DNA of 36,186 nt from Streptomyces sp. NRRL S-337. GTDB taxonomy: Bacteria > Actinomycetota > Actinomycetes > Streptomycetales > Streptomycetaceae. The stretch spans positions 1 to 36,186 of the forward strand of contig NZ_JOIX01000076.1 in assembly GCF_000720175.1 (NCBI RefSeq), written 5' to 3'. The notes beneath the pieces are model-generated. The model saw only the letters and a program-made list of their open reading frames with translations. It was not told the DNA's origin and did not search any database. The position numbers and the translations under genes are program-made. Shown here piece by piece: positions 15,772 to 24,304 of the stretch; the stretch's first letter is position 1; the number at the start of each line of letters is the position of its first letter.

Positions 15772-16574
15772 GCGACGACCGCCCCCCGAGAGTGCCGATC
15801 CTCATGTACCACGCGGTGACCTTCGCCCCGACCCCGGCCGTACGGGCGCTCTCCGTCACCCCCGACGCGTTCGCCGGGCAGCTCGCCGCGCTCGCCGACG
15901 GTGGCTTCACCCCGCTGACGGCCGCCGCCCTCGCCACGGCCTGGCGGGGCGGCGGCCCGCTCCCGGACCGGCCGGTGCTGATCACCTTCGACGACGGCTA
16001 CGAGGGCGTCCACCGCTACGCCCTGCCCGCGCTCGCCCGGTACGGCTTCCCGGCCACCCTCTTCCTCTCCACCGGCTGGCTGCGCGGCCCGTACGACAGC
16101 GGGGACGCACCGGACACCATGCTCGACTGGCGGCAGGTGCGCGAACTGGCTGCGGCCGGGGTGGAGATCGGCGGGCACAGCCACGGCCACCCCCCGCTGG
16201 ACGGCCTCGACGACCGGCGGCTGCGGCACGAGGTGCTGCGCTGCCGGGAGTTGATCGCCGAAGAGGTGGGCACGGCGCCGGAGTCCTTCGCGTATCCCTA
16301 CGGCCACTCCGACCGGCGGGTGCGGGCCATGGTGCGCGGGCTCGGCTTCCGGCAGGCGCTCGCGGTCGGCAATGCGCTCGCGGCCCGCGCGCAGGGCCCG
16401 TACGCGCTGGCCCGGCTGACCGTGCGGCGCCGTACCGGGACCGAGGAGTTCGCCCGGCTCGTCGAGGGCCGCGGGCTGGTCCGCGCCTATGCCGCGGACC
16501 GGGTGCTCACCAAGGGGTACGCGCTGGTCCGCCGAGCCCGTCAGGTGGTGCGGCCGTGTCCGCCGGGCCCCTGA
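15768..16574 (+). CDS. polysaccharide deacetylase (carbohydrate esterase 4)
   Basis: 268 residues with the NodB homology fold. Motif 1 is TFDDG (catalytic Asp75, metal Asp76), motif 2 is HSHGH (metal ligands His137 and His141), and FAYPYGHSDRRV is motif 3. No signal peptide is visible, unlike secreted members, so it could act on a lipid-linked precursor inside the cell, or be exported another way. The start overlaps the GT2 stop. It would remove N- or O-acetyl groups from the glycan made by this operon. Confidence 0.92.
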   Translation: MSDDRPPRVPILMYHAVTFAPTPAVRALSVTPDAFAGQLAALADGGFTPLTAAALATAWRGGGPLPDRPVLITFDDGYEGVHRYALPALARYGFPATLFLSTGWLRGPYDSGDAPDTMLDWRQVRELAAAGVEIGGHSHGHPPLDGLDDRRLRHEVLRCRELIAEEVGTAPESFAYPYGHSDRRVRAMVRGLGFRQALAVGNALAARAQGPYALARLTVRRRTGTEEFARLVEGRGLVRAYAADRVLTKGYALVRRARQVVRPCPPGP

Positions 16575-16625
16575 CGCCGAGCCCGTCGTGGCCCCGTCGC
16601 GGCGGAAGAAGGAGCGGCCACGCCG

Positions 16626-19600
16626 GTGTCTGACACGACCACCCGGGCCGCGGCGCACCCGGAACCGGAGGCGCGGGCGTCCGCCGGCCGTGCGGCGGGC
16701 AGTCCGCTGTTCCGCAACGCCTACGCGCTGATGCTGAACACCGGTGTCTCCGGCCTGCTCGGCCTGGGGTTCTGGCTGGTCGCGGCCCGCTACTACTCCG
16801 AGTCCGCGGTCGGTCAGGGGTCTGCGGCGATCGCCGCGATGAAGCTGCTGGCGGGGCTGACGGCGGTGACCCTGACCGGTGCGCTGGCCCGCTTCCTCCC
16901 GGTCGCCGGCCGCACCACGGGGCGGCTGGTGCGGCGCACCTACCTCGGCAGTGCGGTCGTGGTGGCCCTCGCCGCCACCGCCTTCCTCCTCACCCTCGGC
17001 CTCTGGGGCCCCTCCTACCACTTCCTGCACGGCCTGCCGGCCGGCCTCGGCTTCGTCGGGGCGGTGGCGGCCTGGTCGGTGCTCACCCTCCAGGACGGGG
17101 TGCTGACCGGGCTGCGCAGCGCCTGCTGGGTCCCGGCCGGCAACCTCGCCTTCTCCACCGTGAAGCTGGGCCTGCTGGTCGTTCTCGCCTCCGCGTTCCC
17201 GACCGCCGGGGTCTTCGTGTCCTGGGTCGCGGCGATCGCGGTGTCGGTGCTGCCGCTGGGCTGGGTGGTCTTCCGGCGGCTGATCCCGCGCCACGTACGC
17301 GCCACCCACCGGACCGCCCGGCCGCCGTCGCCCGGCGAACTGGCCCGCTTCCTGGCCGGCGACTCCACCGGCTCGCTCTTCTCGCTCGCCGTCGTCTACC
17401 TCGTACCGGTGCTGGTCGCCTCGCAGGTCGGCGCGGCGGACAACGCGTACTTCTACGTCACCACCACCATCGGCGGCACGGTCAATCTGCTGGCCCTCAA
17501 CATGGGCGCCTCGCTGACCGTGGAAGGGGCGCACGACCCGGCGGAGCTGGCCCGCCACACCCGGGCCGCGCTGCGCCGGATGACCCGCATCATGCTGCCG
17601 GTCTGCCTCGGCCTGTTCCTCTTCGCGCCGTGGATCCTGGGTGTGTTCGGCCCCGGATACGCACGGGCGGCGACGCCGCTGCTGCGCTGGTACGCGGTCG
17701 GTGCCGCACTGCGGGTCGTGATGGAGGTGCACTTCGCGGTGTTGCGCGCCCGGAGCCGCACGTCCGGACTCGCCGCCCTGCAGGGCCTGTTGTGCGTCCT
17801 GGTCCTCGGGCTGACGCTGGTGCTGCTGCCGCACCGGGGGCTGACCGGCGCCGGGATGGCCGAGGTCAGCAGCCTGACGGTGATCGTCGCGCTGGCCGCC
17901 CCGCGGCTGGGGCGGGTGCTGCGCGGCGGCACCGCCCCGGCGCCGCCGTGCCGGGTCCCCCCGGAAGGTCGCGCCCCGGACGGTGATCTGGCGGATCTGG
18001 CGGCCTACGGGGACCTGGGCGACGGGGCGTACGGGCTGCCGCGGGAGGCCGCCGTGCACCGGGGCCCGCCACCGCCCACCGCTCCCCCGCGGCGCGCCCG
18101 GTCCCGCCCCCGGCGCCGTACGGGCCGGGCGGCCACCGCCCTCGTCGTGCTCCTGGCGGCCACCGCCGCGGGCCTCTTCTGGCTGCCGCTGCGCGGTATG
18201 GGCGACACCGCCCTGGACCGGATGAACGGCCTCGGCCTGATCTCCGTCCTGCCCGGCGCGACACTCGCCGGGGCGGCCCTCCTGGTGGCCGCGTTCGCCG
18301 CGGCGCTCCGGCTCCCCCGGCAGCACCGGGCGCTGCTCGCGTCCGTCCTGGTGCTGACGGTGCTGGCGCTGCACGCCCTGCCCGCCGTACTGGAGGCCGA
18401 ACCGCGCTTCCCCACCGCCTGGCAGCACCTGGGATTCCTGGATCACCTCTCCCGGACCGGCACGGCCGTACCGGACCTGGACGCGCGCTGGAGCTGGCCC
18501 GGTTTCTTCGCCGGGGCGCAGTTCCTGGCCGGGGCGTGCGGCGTCACCGATCTCACCGAACTCCTCCGCTGGTGGCCGCTCACCCTCCAACTCCTGTATC
18601 TGGCACCGCTTTTCCTGTTACTGAAGGCGGTACGGGCCGGGTGGCGGGCGAAGTGGTGCGCGGCCTGGCTGTTCGTGCTGTGCGGCTGGGTCGGCCAGGA
18701 CTACTTCTCCCCCCAGGGGTTCACCTACCTCCTCTACCTCTGCTTCGTCGCGATCCTGCTGGTGTGGTTCCGGGCGCCGCACCGGGAGGCGGGCCGCCGG
18801 CGTCCGGGCGAGGCCGCCGTCCTGCCGGCCGGCCCCGGTCGCCGGGTGGTCCTGCTGACCGTTCTCCTCGCCCTCTTCGCCGCGTGCGTGGCGGGCCATC
18901 AGCTCACCCCCTTCGTCATGCTCGGGGTGCTCACCGTCCTGGTGGTGGCCCGCCGCTGCACCCTGCCCGGGCTGCCGCTGCTGCTCGGGGTGCTGGTCGC
19001 CGGGTGGGTCGGGTTCCTGGCCGAGCCCTACTGGTCGGGCCACTTCGACGAACTGTTCGGCGGTCTCGGCGGCGTCGGCGCCAACGTCAGCTCGTCCGTC
19101 ACGGACCGGATCACCGGCGGCGACCCCACCCACCAGCTCGTCCTCTTCACCCGGGTGGCGCTGGCCGGCGGGGTGCTGGTGCTGGCCTGCTGGGGCGTAC
19201 TGCGCCGACGCGCGGCCGGCTTCACCGAACGCTCCCTGCTGGCCCTGGCCGCCGTCCCGTTCCTGGCCTTCGGCCTGCAGTCGTACGGCGGCGAAATGGC
19301 CCTGCGGGTCTTCCTGTTCGCCCTGCCCGGTGCCTGCACGCTGGCCGCCCTCGCCCTCTTCCCGCACGGTACGGCCGCCCGGCGCGGCACCCTCGGGCCG
19401 CTCGCCGCGCTGCTGACCGGTCTGCTCCTGACCGCCGGCTTCCTCGTCGCCCGGTGGGGCAACGAGCCCTTCGAGCGGGTCCGGCCGGGCGAGGTGGCCG
19501 CCATGGATTACGTCTACGCGCACGACCGCCCGACGGTGCGGCTGCTGTGGCTGAGCAACGACCCGGTGGGCAGCGTCACCCCGGCGATGCCCTGGGGCGC

Positions 19601-20117
19601 CGAGGACATGGAGCGGGTGCAGTACGTACCGACCCTGGCGCCCCGCGACCCGGCCGCCGTCGCGTCGCTGGTCACCGCCCTTGGGAAGGCCGGTCCGCAG
19701 TCGTATCTGATCGTCAATCACGGCCAGTCGGAGTCACTGCGGCTGGACGCGGCGTACCCGCGGGGCTGGGAGCAGCGGCTGCGCACCGCCCTCGACCGCC
19801 GCCCCGGCCTCCGGCGGGTGTTCGGCAACGCGCACGCCGCGCTCTACACGCTCGCGCAGCGCCCGCCGGGCCCGGTTCCCGTTCCCCATCCTGGTCCGGC
19901 CGGCCCACGGGTGACCTGGACGCCCTGGTCGGTGCTGGGCGCGCTGTCCCTGCTCGCCCTGCTGGCGGTGCTCACCCTCCGCGAACTGCTCCGCGTGACG
20001 GCGCCCTCCCCCACTACCCGGCAGCACCGGCGGCTCCAGGCGCTCTTCTGGTTCGCGGTGCCCCTGCTGCTGACGTTTCTGGCATCCCTGGTGCAGCGTT
20101 TTCTGACGATGTCGTAG
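16626..20117 (+). CDS. fusion of a Wzx-like flippase and a polytopic GT-C-like membrane domain
   Basis: 1163 residues, GTG start with AGGAG about 11 bases upstream. Residues about 25-440 look like a MATE/Wzx polysaccharide flippase (LFRNAYALMLNTGVSGLLGL, LVAARYYSESAVGQGSAAIA, a dozen or so helices). A proline/arginine-rich cytosolic linker follows at about 440-505. Residues 505-1163 are a second membrane domain with many helices and extracellular loops (FPTAWQHLGFLDHL, WSWPGFFAGAQFLAG, VGQDYFSPQGFTYLLYLCF), plus a soluble segment at about 955-1085, resembling GT-C or Wzy-type proteins. Leu665 is encoded by TTA (18618-18620), unusual in Streptomyces and a possible bldA control point. It probably flips and extends the lipid-linked glycan. 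Confidence 0.8.
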   Translation: MSDTTTRAAAHPEPEARASAGRAAGSPLFRNAYALMLNTGVSGLLGLGFWLVAARYYSESAVGQGSAAIAAMKLLAGLTAVTLTGALARFLPVAGRTTGRLVRRTYLGSAVVVALAATAFLLTLGLWGPSYHFLHGLPAGLGFVGAVAAWSVLTLQDGVLTGLRSACWVPAGNLAFSTVKLGLLVVLASAFPTAGVFVSWVAAIAVSVLPLGWVVFRRLIPRHVRATHRTARPPSPGELARFLAGDSTGSLFSLAVVYLVPVLVASQVGAADNAYFYVTTTIGGTVNLLALNMGASLTVEGAHDPAELARHTRAALRRMTRIMLPVCLGLFLFAPWILGVFGPGYARAATPLLRWYAVGAALRVVMEVHFAVLRARSRTSGLAALQGLLCVLVLGLTLVLLPHRGLTGAGMAEVSSLTVIVALAAPRLGRVLRGGTAPAPPCRVPPEGRAPDGDLADLAAYGDLGDGAYGLPREAAVHRGPPPPTAPPRRARSRPRRRTGRAATALVVLLAATAAGLFWLPLRGMGDTALDRMNGLGLISVLPGATLAGAALLVAAFAAALRLPRQHRALLASVLVLTVLALHALPAVLEAEPRFPTAWQHLGFLDHLSRTGTAVPDLDARWSWPGFFAGAQFLAGACGVTDLTELLRWWPLTLQLLYLAPLFLLLKAVRAGWRAKWCAAWLFVLCGWVGQDYFSPQGFTYLLYLCFVAILLVWFRAPHREAGRRRPGEAAVLPAGPGRRVVLLTVLLALFAACVAGHQLTPFVMLGVLTVLVVARRCTLPGLPLLLGVLVAGWVGFLAEPYWSGHFDELFGGLGGVGANVSSSVTDRITGGDPTHQLVLFTRVALAGGVLVLACWGVLRRRAAGFTERSLLALAAVPFLAFGLQSYGGEMALRVFLFALPGACTLAALALFPHGTAARRGTLGPLAALLTGLLLTAGFLVARWGNEPFERVRPGEVAAMDYVYAHDRPTVRLLWLSNDPVGSVTPAMPWGAEDMERVQYVPTLAPRDPAAVASLVTALGKAGPQSYLIVNHGQSESLRLDAAYPRGWEQRLRTALDRRPGLRRVFGNAHAALYTLAQRPPGPVPVPHPGPAGPRVTWTPWSVLGALSLLALLAVLTLRELLRVTAPSPTTRQHRRLQALFWFAVPLLLTFLASLVQRFLTMS

Positions 20118-20124
20118 GCAGCGC

Positions 20125-21495
20125 TCACTCCGCGAGGGAGATCCACCGCACGCCGTACCCGTCGAGCACGCGCTCCTTTCCGCCCACGCGCACCGAGCCC
20201 GGCCGTTCCGCGGTATTCACCAGCAGTGCCGTCCGCCCGTCGCTCAGACCCAGGATGCCGTTGCTGCCGGTGGCCATTTCACGTGGCTGTGCGCCCGGTG
20301 GAAAGGCCTGGGAAAACCGTGCCAGCAGGCTCCACATGGGCAATTCCCGCCCGCCGTCCGGCGATTCGGTACTGCTCCACAAACACCCCGGGCAGTCCCG
20401 CCCGCCCTGCCCCTTCCCGTCCGTCTCCGGATTCCAGTAGAAGCCGCTGGTCGCGCCGCCCTCCGCCATCTCGATCAGCGCGACGGCCTGTGCGGCGACC
20501 CGCTTGCGCTCGCTCCAGCCGCGCCGCCCGCCCTTCTCGTCCGCGACTTCGACGTACCACTCCGCCCACCACAGCGGCAGCCCGCTCCTGGTCCGCAGCC
20601 ACCGCCCCACCTCGGCGAACTTCCGGGCGGCGGTGAAGAGATCGGGGGCGTAACGGTCGTCCTTGCTGTAGCTGGACCCGTCGACGACCAGGAAATCCGC
20701 CCCGGCCTTGTGCCGGTTCCAGTAGGCGAAGGCGTCCAGCGTCCGCTGGTCGATATGCCCCCAGGCGCCCTTGAGCGCCGACGGATACCGGTCGTCGCCC
20801 GGCACATAGCTGTCCATCACCAGATAGGGCCCGCCCACCTGGTTGCGCTTGTCGGCCTTCTTCAGCTCCTGGTACACGAGGTTGTACAGCCGGGTGTAAT
20901 TCTCGGCGTCCCACCGCCCCTTGGCGTCGTCGAAGAACCCCTTGAATTCGTTCCAGACGACGAAATGCCGGATCTGCGGATAGCGCCGGGCGACCTTTCC
21001 GGCGAGCGCCGCGAAATCCGCGTAGTGCTCCGGTTCCGGGGCCTTCTCCAGCCGGCTCCAGTCCGTCCGGCCGGGCGTCCCGCCCTTCATCCAGTCCGGC
21101 GCGCAGCACAGCGTCAGTACGGGCGTGCCGCCGGTGCGCCGGATCAGCGCCAGCCGCCGGTCCAGATCGTCGAACGCGTACCGCCCAGGGCTCGGTTCCG
21201 GGTTCCCCGCGCCCCAGCCCATGAGGTGCTGGTTCTGTGCCATCGGCCGCCCGGCGAGCAGGTGGGCCGCCCGTTCCACCGCCGCGTCCGTGCCCCGGTC
21301 CGCGCTGAACTGGGTGTGCGTGAAGCCCCATCCGGCCGCCGGCCCGGCCGCCCGTTCCGGCGCCGGCCCCTTGGCGTCCCGCTGGCCGCCCCCCGGCGCG
21401 CTCCACAGGACGAACAGCAGCCCCACGCCCAGCACCACCGCCCCGGCCACGATCACCCAGGCCGTACCCTGACGTTCCCCACCACGACGTAGCAC
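20125..21495 (-). CDS. membrane-anchored glycoside hydrolase, clan GH-A (GH39/GH5-like)
   Basis: 456 residues. One N-terminal membrane helix (about 12-30) after RR acts as an uncleaved anchor or signal. The catalytic domain has the clan GH-A acid/base WNE at 181-183 (HFVVWNEFKGF) and a probable nucleophile Glu312 in LWWAEWYVE, after beta strands 4 and 7. A small beta domain closes the C-terminus. Substrate unknown, but it may trim or release the surface glycan made next door. The GTG start lacks a clear ribosome site; a TAATCT hexamer lies only six bases upstream, which could mean a leaderless transcript. Its stop lies 7 bp from that of the convergent flippase fusion. Confidence 0.82.
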   Translation of the reverse strand: MLRRGGERQGTAWVIVAGAVVLGVGLLFVLWSAPGGGQRDAKGPAPERAAGPAAGWGFTHTQFSADRGTDAAVERAAHLLAGRPMAQNQHLMGWGAGNPEPSPGRYAFDDLDRRLALIRRTGGTPVLTLCCAPDWMKGGTPGRTDWSRLEKAPEPEHYADFAALAGKVARRYPQIRHFVVWNEFKGFFDDAKGRWDAENYTRLYNLVYQELKKADKRNQVGGPYLVMDSYVPGDDRYPSALKGAWGHIDQRTLDAFAYWNRHKAGADFLVVDGSSYSKDDRYAPDLFTAARKFAEVGRWLRTRSGLPLWWAEWYVEVADEKGGRRGWSERKRVAAQAVALIEMAEGGATSGFYWNPETDGKGQGGRDCPGCLWSSTESPDGGRELPMWSLLARFSQAFPPGAQPREMATGSNGILGLSDGRTALLVNTAERPGSVRVGGKERVLDGYGVRWISLAE

Positions 21496-21685
21496 ACGGG
21501 CAGATTAACGAACCAACTGCCCAGTACATGCCGTTTCGGGGCAACGGGCGGGGGCTTCCCGGGCCGCGCCGGAGTTCCACTTCCTCCCTGGGACGGCTGG
21601 GACGGCATCGTCGGGTGGCCGGTCGGAAACGCTCAGCGAGCAGGGCACGCTCCGGTGCCGCTGCCAGTCGTTCGAGGAGGTTCCG

Positions 21686-22054
21686 ATGAACCGACGCCTG
21701 TTCCGCAACGGTGTGGTCGCCCTGGTGGCCGCTCTCGCGATGGTCCCCGCGGTGGCGGTGGCCGACTCCGGTCCGTACCGCCATCCCGGGCGGCATACGG
21801 ACGCGAGCCGCCATGTCCGGTATGCGCAGGGGGAGGTGGTGACCCCGCCCGGTGTGCCGCTGAACGTCCGCTCGGGGCCGGGTGTCACGTACCGGGTGAT
21901 CGATGAGCTGCGTTCGGGGAGCCTGCACGGGCTGCGGTGCACGACGACCGGCAGCCGCGTGCACGGCAACCCGTACTGGTACAAGCTCGCGCACCGGCCG
22001 GGCTATGTCTCCGCCCACTACCTCCATGCGTTCGGCGCCGTTCCGTGGTGCTGA
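21686..22054 (+). CDS. secreted bacterial SH3-domain protein
   Basis: 122 residues with a Sec signal peptide (MNRRLFRN, hydrophobic core, AVAVADS; cleavage near residue 26). The bacterial SH3 signature VPLNVRSGPGVTYRVIDELRSGS is at about 57-79 and the strand pattern continues to GNPYWYKLAHRPGYVSAHYL. Cysteines in LRCTT and at the C-terminal residue could form a disulfide. Such small secreted SH3 proteins are thought to bind cell wall. It has an excellent GGAGG site six bases upstream. It is the first plus-strand gene after the convergent GH gene. Confidence 0.88.
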   Translation: MNRRLFRNGVVALVAALAMVPAVAVADSGPYRHPGRHTDASRHVRYAQGEVVTPPGVPLNVRSGPGVTYRVIDELRSGSLHGLRCTTTGSRVHGNPYWYKLAHRPGYVSAHYLHAFGAVPWC

Positions 22055-22194
22055 AGTCCGTGGTGCTGCCGTCCGTGGCGCTGATCCCGCCACGACGGGC
22101 GCCGCGCGGGTAGCGGCGTCCGGATGACCTCCGGCCGCCCGCCCGTGCACGGCGGTGGGCGGGCGAGCGGCCGGACCGAATGCCTGGAGGCTTG

Positions 22195-23253
22195 ATGAGC
22201 ACGGACTTCTCCGCGGCGGGGCCGGGACGCCGAGCGGTTCTCGGGTGGCTGGGCGGTGCCGCGGTCGCGGGCGCGGTCGTCCCGGGGCAGCGGGCCCTCG
22301 CGGCGGCCGGTCCGCCGCGGACCGCGGCCGGGCGGGTGGTGGCGCCGCCGGACGGGGCGCTGCCCGTACTGGCCGCGGCGGGGCGGCAGTTCCTCGCCGG
22401 GCGGCTGCGGCACACCACCGTGCTGCAGTCGTTCGTCTTCGACGAGCGCCGGGGGCACGTCTATGCGCTGCAGGTGGTGGCGGGCGGCGTCCGGCTGGCG
22501 GGCGAGCGGGCGGCCGTCTCGCACGCGGCGCGGGTCCGGCGGGGCGATCTGTGCCTGAACCGGTTGGCGCTGGACGGGTCGCCGGCCGGGCACATGTATC
22601 TGAAGGGCTTCGGGCACGGCGGTTCGATCGGCCTGGAGGAGTCCTGGGACGGCGTCACGCTGTGGACCGAGTGGGACGCCAACCCGGCGTCCGGGTACGG
22701 GCGCGGGCTGTGCCGCTTCCGGTTCGCGGACGGGCGGGTGCTGTCGCGGGCCGCCCCCGGCCTGCGGACCTACCGGCCGCTCATCGGCTCCACCAGCAAC
22801 TCCCCCGCCGTCGACCCGGTGTACCGGCGCCTGCTGCTGCGGTACAAGAGGAGGGGAGTACCCCACTTCGCGCTGCACGATCTCGACCGGTTCCGGGCCG
22901 GGTGGTACCGGCCGCTGATCACCTTCCCCCAGCCCGGGGCCCACCTCGGGCTGCCCTTCCAGGGCATGGCCCTGTACGGCACATCCGCGTACCAGTTGCT
23001 CGGCAGTGCGTACGGGGTGGGCAATCCGCCGTCCTCGGGCGGCAACGCCCGCCTCTACCGCATCGATCTGCGCACCGGCAGGGTGGTGTGGCAGCAGATC
23101 GACCGGACGGCGCCGGAGTTGTCCCCGCGCGAGCCGGAGGGGCTGGCCGTATGGCGGGGCGGCGACGCCGGCCTGCCGCGGCTGTGCCTGGGCTTCACCG
23201 AGGGCCCGGCGGGCGGCCGCGGCTTCCGCCTGTACGAAAAAGCGCTCAACTGA
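22195..23253 (+). CDS. Tat-exported beta-propeller-like protein (P29-like/'teichoic acid biosynthesis protein C' type)
   Basis: 352 residues from an ATG with GGAGG five bases upstream. The N-terminus GRRAVLGWLGGAAVAGAVVPG is a twin-arginine-like signal ending near ALAAAG. The rest has the repeated strand-turn character of a propeller: VLQSFVFDERRGHVYALQVV, LCLNRLALDGSPAGHMYLKG, FGHGGSIGLEE, VTLWTEWDA and LYRIDLRTGRVVWQ. I associate this pattern with the phage baseplate P29-like family that Streptomyces annotations often call teichoic acid biosynthesis protein C. No enzymatic residues are obvious; it may bind wall polymer outside the cell. Confidence 0.65.
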   Translation: MSTDFSAAGPGRRAVLGWLGGAAVAGAVVPGQRALAAAGPPRTAAGRVVAPPDGALPVLAAAGRQFLAGRLRHTTVLQSFVFDERRGHVYALQVVAGGVRLAGERAAVSHAARVRRGDLCLNRLALDGSPAGHMYLKGFGHGGSIGLEESWDGVTLWTEWDANPASGYGRGLCRFRFADGRVLSRAAPGLRTYRPLIGSTSNSPAVDPVYRRLLLRYKRRGVPHFALHDLDRFRAGWYRPLITFPQPGAHLGLPFQGMALYGTSAYQLLGSAYGVGNPPSSGGNARLYRIDLRTGRVVWQQIDRTAPELSPREPEGLAVWRGGDAGLPRLCLGFTEGPAGGRGFRLYEKALN

Positions 23254-23407
23254 CCTTTCACTCCCTTTCCGCACGGTGTGTCATCAACCACTGGTCATGG
23301 GTACACATTCCGCCATCCAGGAGGAATCAGACGCCCCGGGCAACCGGTTGGGGCCTCTGCGGGGGAACCACTGCCGCATCACCGGCAGGGCGGTAAGGGA
23401 GGCGCAC

Positions 23408-24277
23408 ATGGTGTCCCGCTGGCGGCCGCTGCCCGACACACTCGATCCGGCCGGGCAGCTCCTGGCCCAGGAGCTGCGCGTACTCAAGGAGCGGACCGGG
23501 CTGAGCCTGGACGGGCTGGCCCGGAAGACGCCGTACAGCAAGTCCGCCTGGCACCGCTATCTCAACGGCGAGAAGCTGCCGCCGCGCGCCGCGGTCGAGG
23601 CGCTGGGCCGGGTGGCCGGGGCGGACCAGCTCCGGCTGCTGGGGCTGTACGAAGCGGCGCACCGGGCCCGTACGGCACCGGCGCCCGCGGGGAACGCGCC
23701 GGCCACCGCGGAGTTCGGGCCGCCGGCGCCGCCGACCGGCCCCGCCCGGCGGAAACTCCGCGGCGCCGGCGTCCTGATGGCCCTGACGGCCGTGCTGGCC
23801 ACGGTGGGGGCGGCGGCCTCGATCGCGAGCATCCCGGCGCACGCGGTACGGGCCGAGTGGACGGCACCCGACACCTGTCACGGCCACCGGTGCCAGGGCC
23901 GCTACCCGAGACGGTTCGGCTGCCACCGCGACGCCCGGGCGGAGAGCGAGATCACGGACGCCACCTACACCGTGCGGCTGCTGTTCAGCCCGTCCTGCGG
24001 CGCGGTCTGGTCGGAGGTGCGGCCGCGTTCCGGCGGCGCGCAGAAGGTGTCGATCTGGGTGGGCCGCGACGCCCGGCTCACCTCGCATCCGGGCGGCCGG
24101 GCGGGACGCGCGGTCAGCCCGATGCTGGCCACGGAGGACCTGCGCAGCGCGGTGGCCTGCGCCCGGGTGGGCGACCGGGTCGCCTGCACCGGCGCCCTCG
24201 AACTCAAGACCCCGGCCCGCCCCGGCCCCGACCACGACCTGCCGGACCCCACCTTCCTGCTCCACGCGGCCCGCTGA
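23408..24277 (+). CDS. membrane-anchored XRE regulator with DUF2690
   Basis: 289 residues from an ATG after AAGGGAGG; the frame is open to an earlier ATG at 23297, but that has no comparable site. Residues about 15-75 are an XRE helix-turn-helix (LAQELRVLKERTGLSLDGLARKTPYSKSAW, YLNGEKLPPR). A membrane helix lies at about 120-140 (AGVLMALTAVLATVGAAASIA). The outer part is DUF2690: CHGHRC, a Cys-containing repeat, SPSCGAVWSEVRPR. This is a common Streptomyces architecture that may link an outside signal to DNA binding. Targets unknown; the upstream propeller gene is a candidate neighbour. Confidence 0.88.
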   Translation: MVSRWRPLPDTLDPAGQLLAQELRVLKERTGLSLDGLARKTPYSKSAWHRYLNGEKLPPRAAVEALGRVAGADQLRLLGLYEAAHRARTAPAPAGNAPATAEFGPPAPPTGPARRKLRGAGVLMALTAVLATVGAAASIASIPAHAVRAEWTAPDTCHGHRCQGRYPRRFGCHRDARAESEITDATYTVRLLFSPSCGAVWSEVRPRSGGAQKVSIWVGRDARLTSHPGGRAGRAVSPMLATEDLRSAVACARVGDRVACTGALELKTPARPGPDHDLPDPTFLLHAAR

Positions 24278-24304
24278 GGGCGCCTGCGAGGTGGGGGCGG
24301 GCGC

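Noticed and set aside
15648..18590. 980-codon open frame on the minus strand opposite the deacetylase and flippase genes
   Set aside because: Gln/Arg/Gly/Pro-rich shadow translation with no domain. The opposite strand has recognisable GT2, CE4 and flippase proteins with proper starts.
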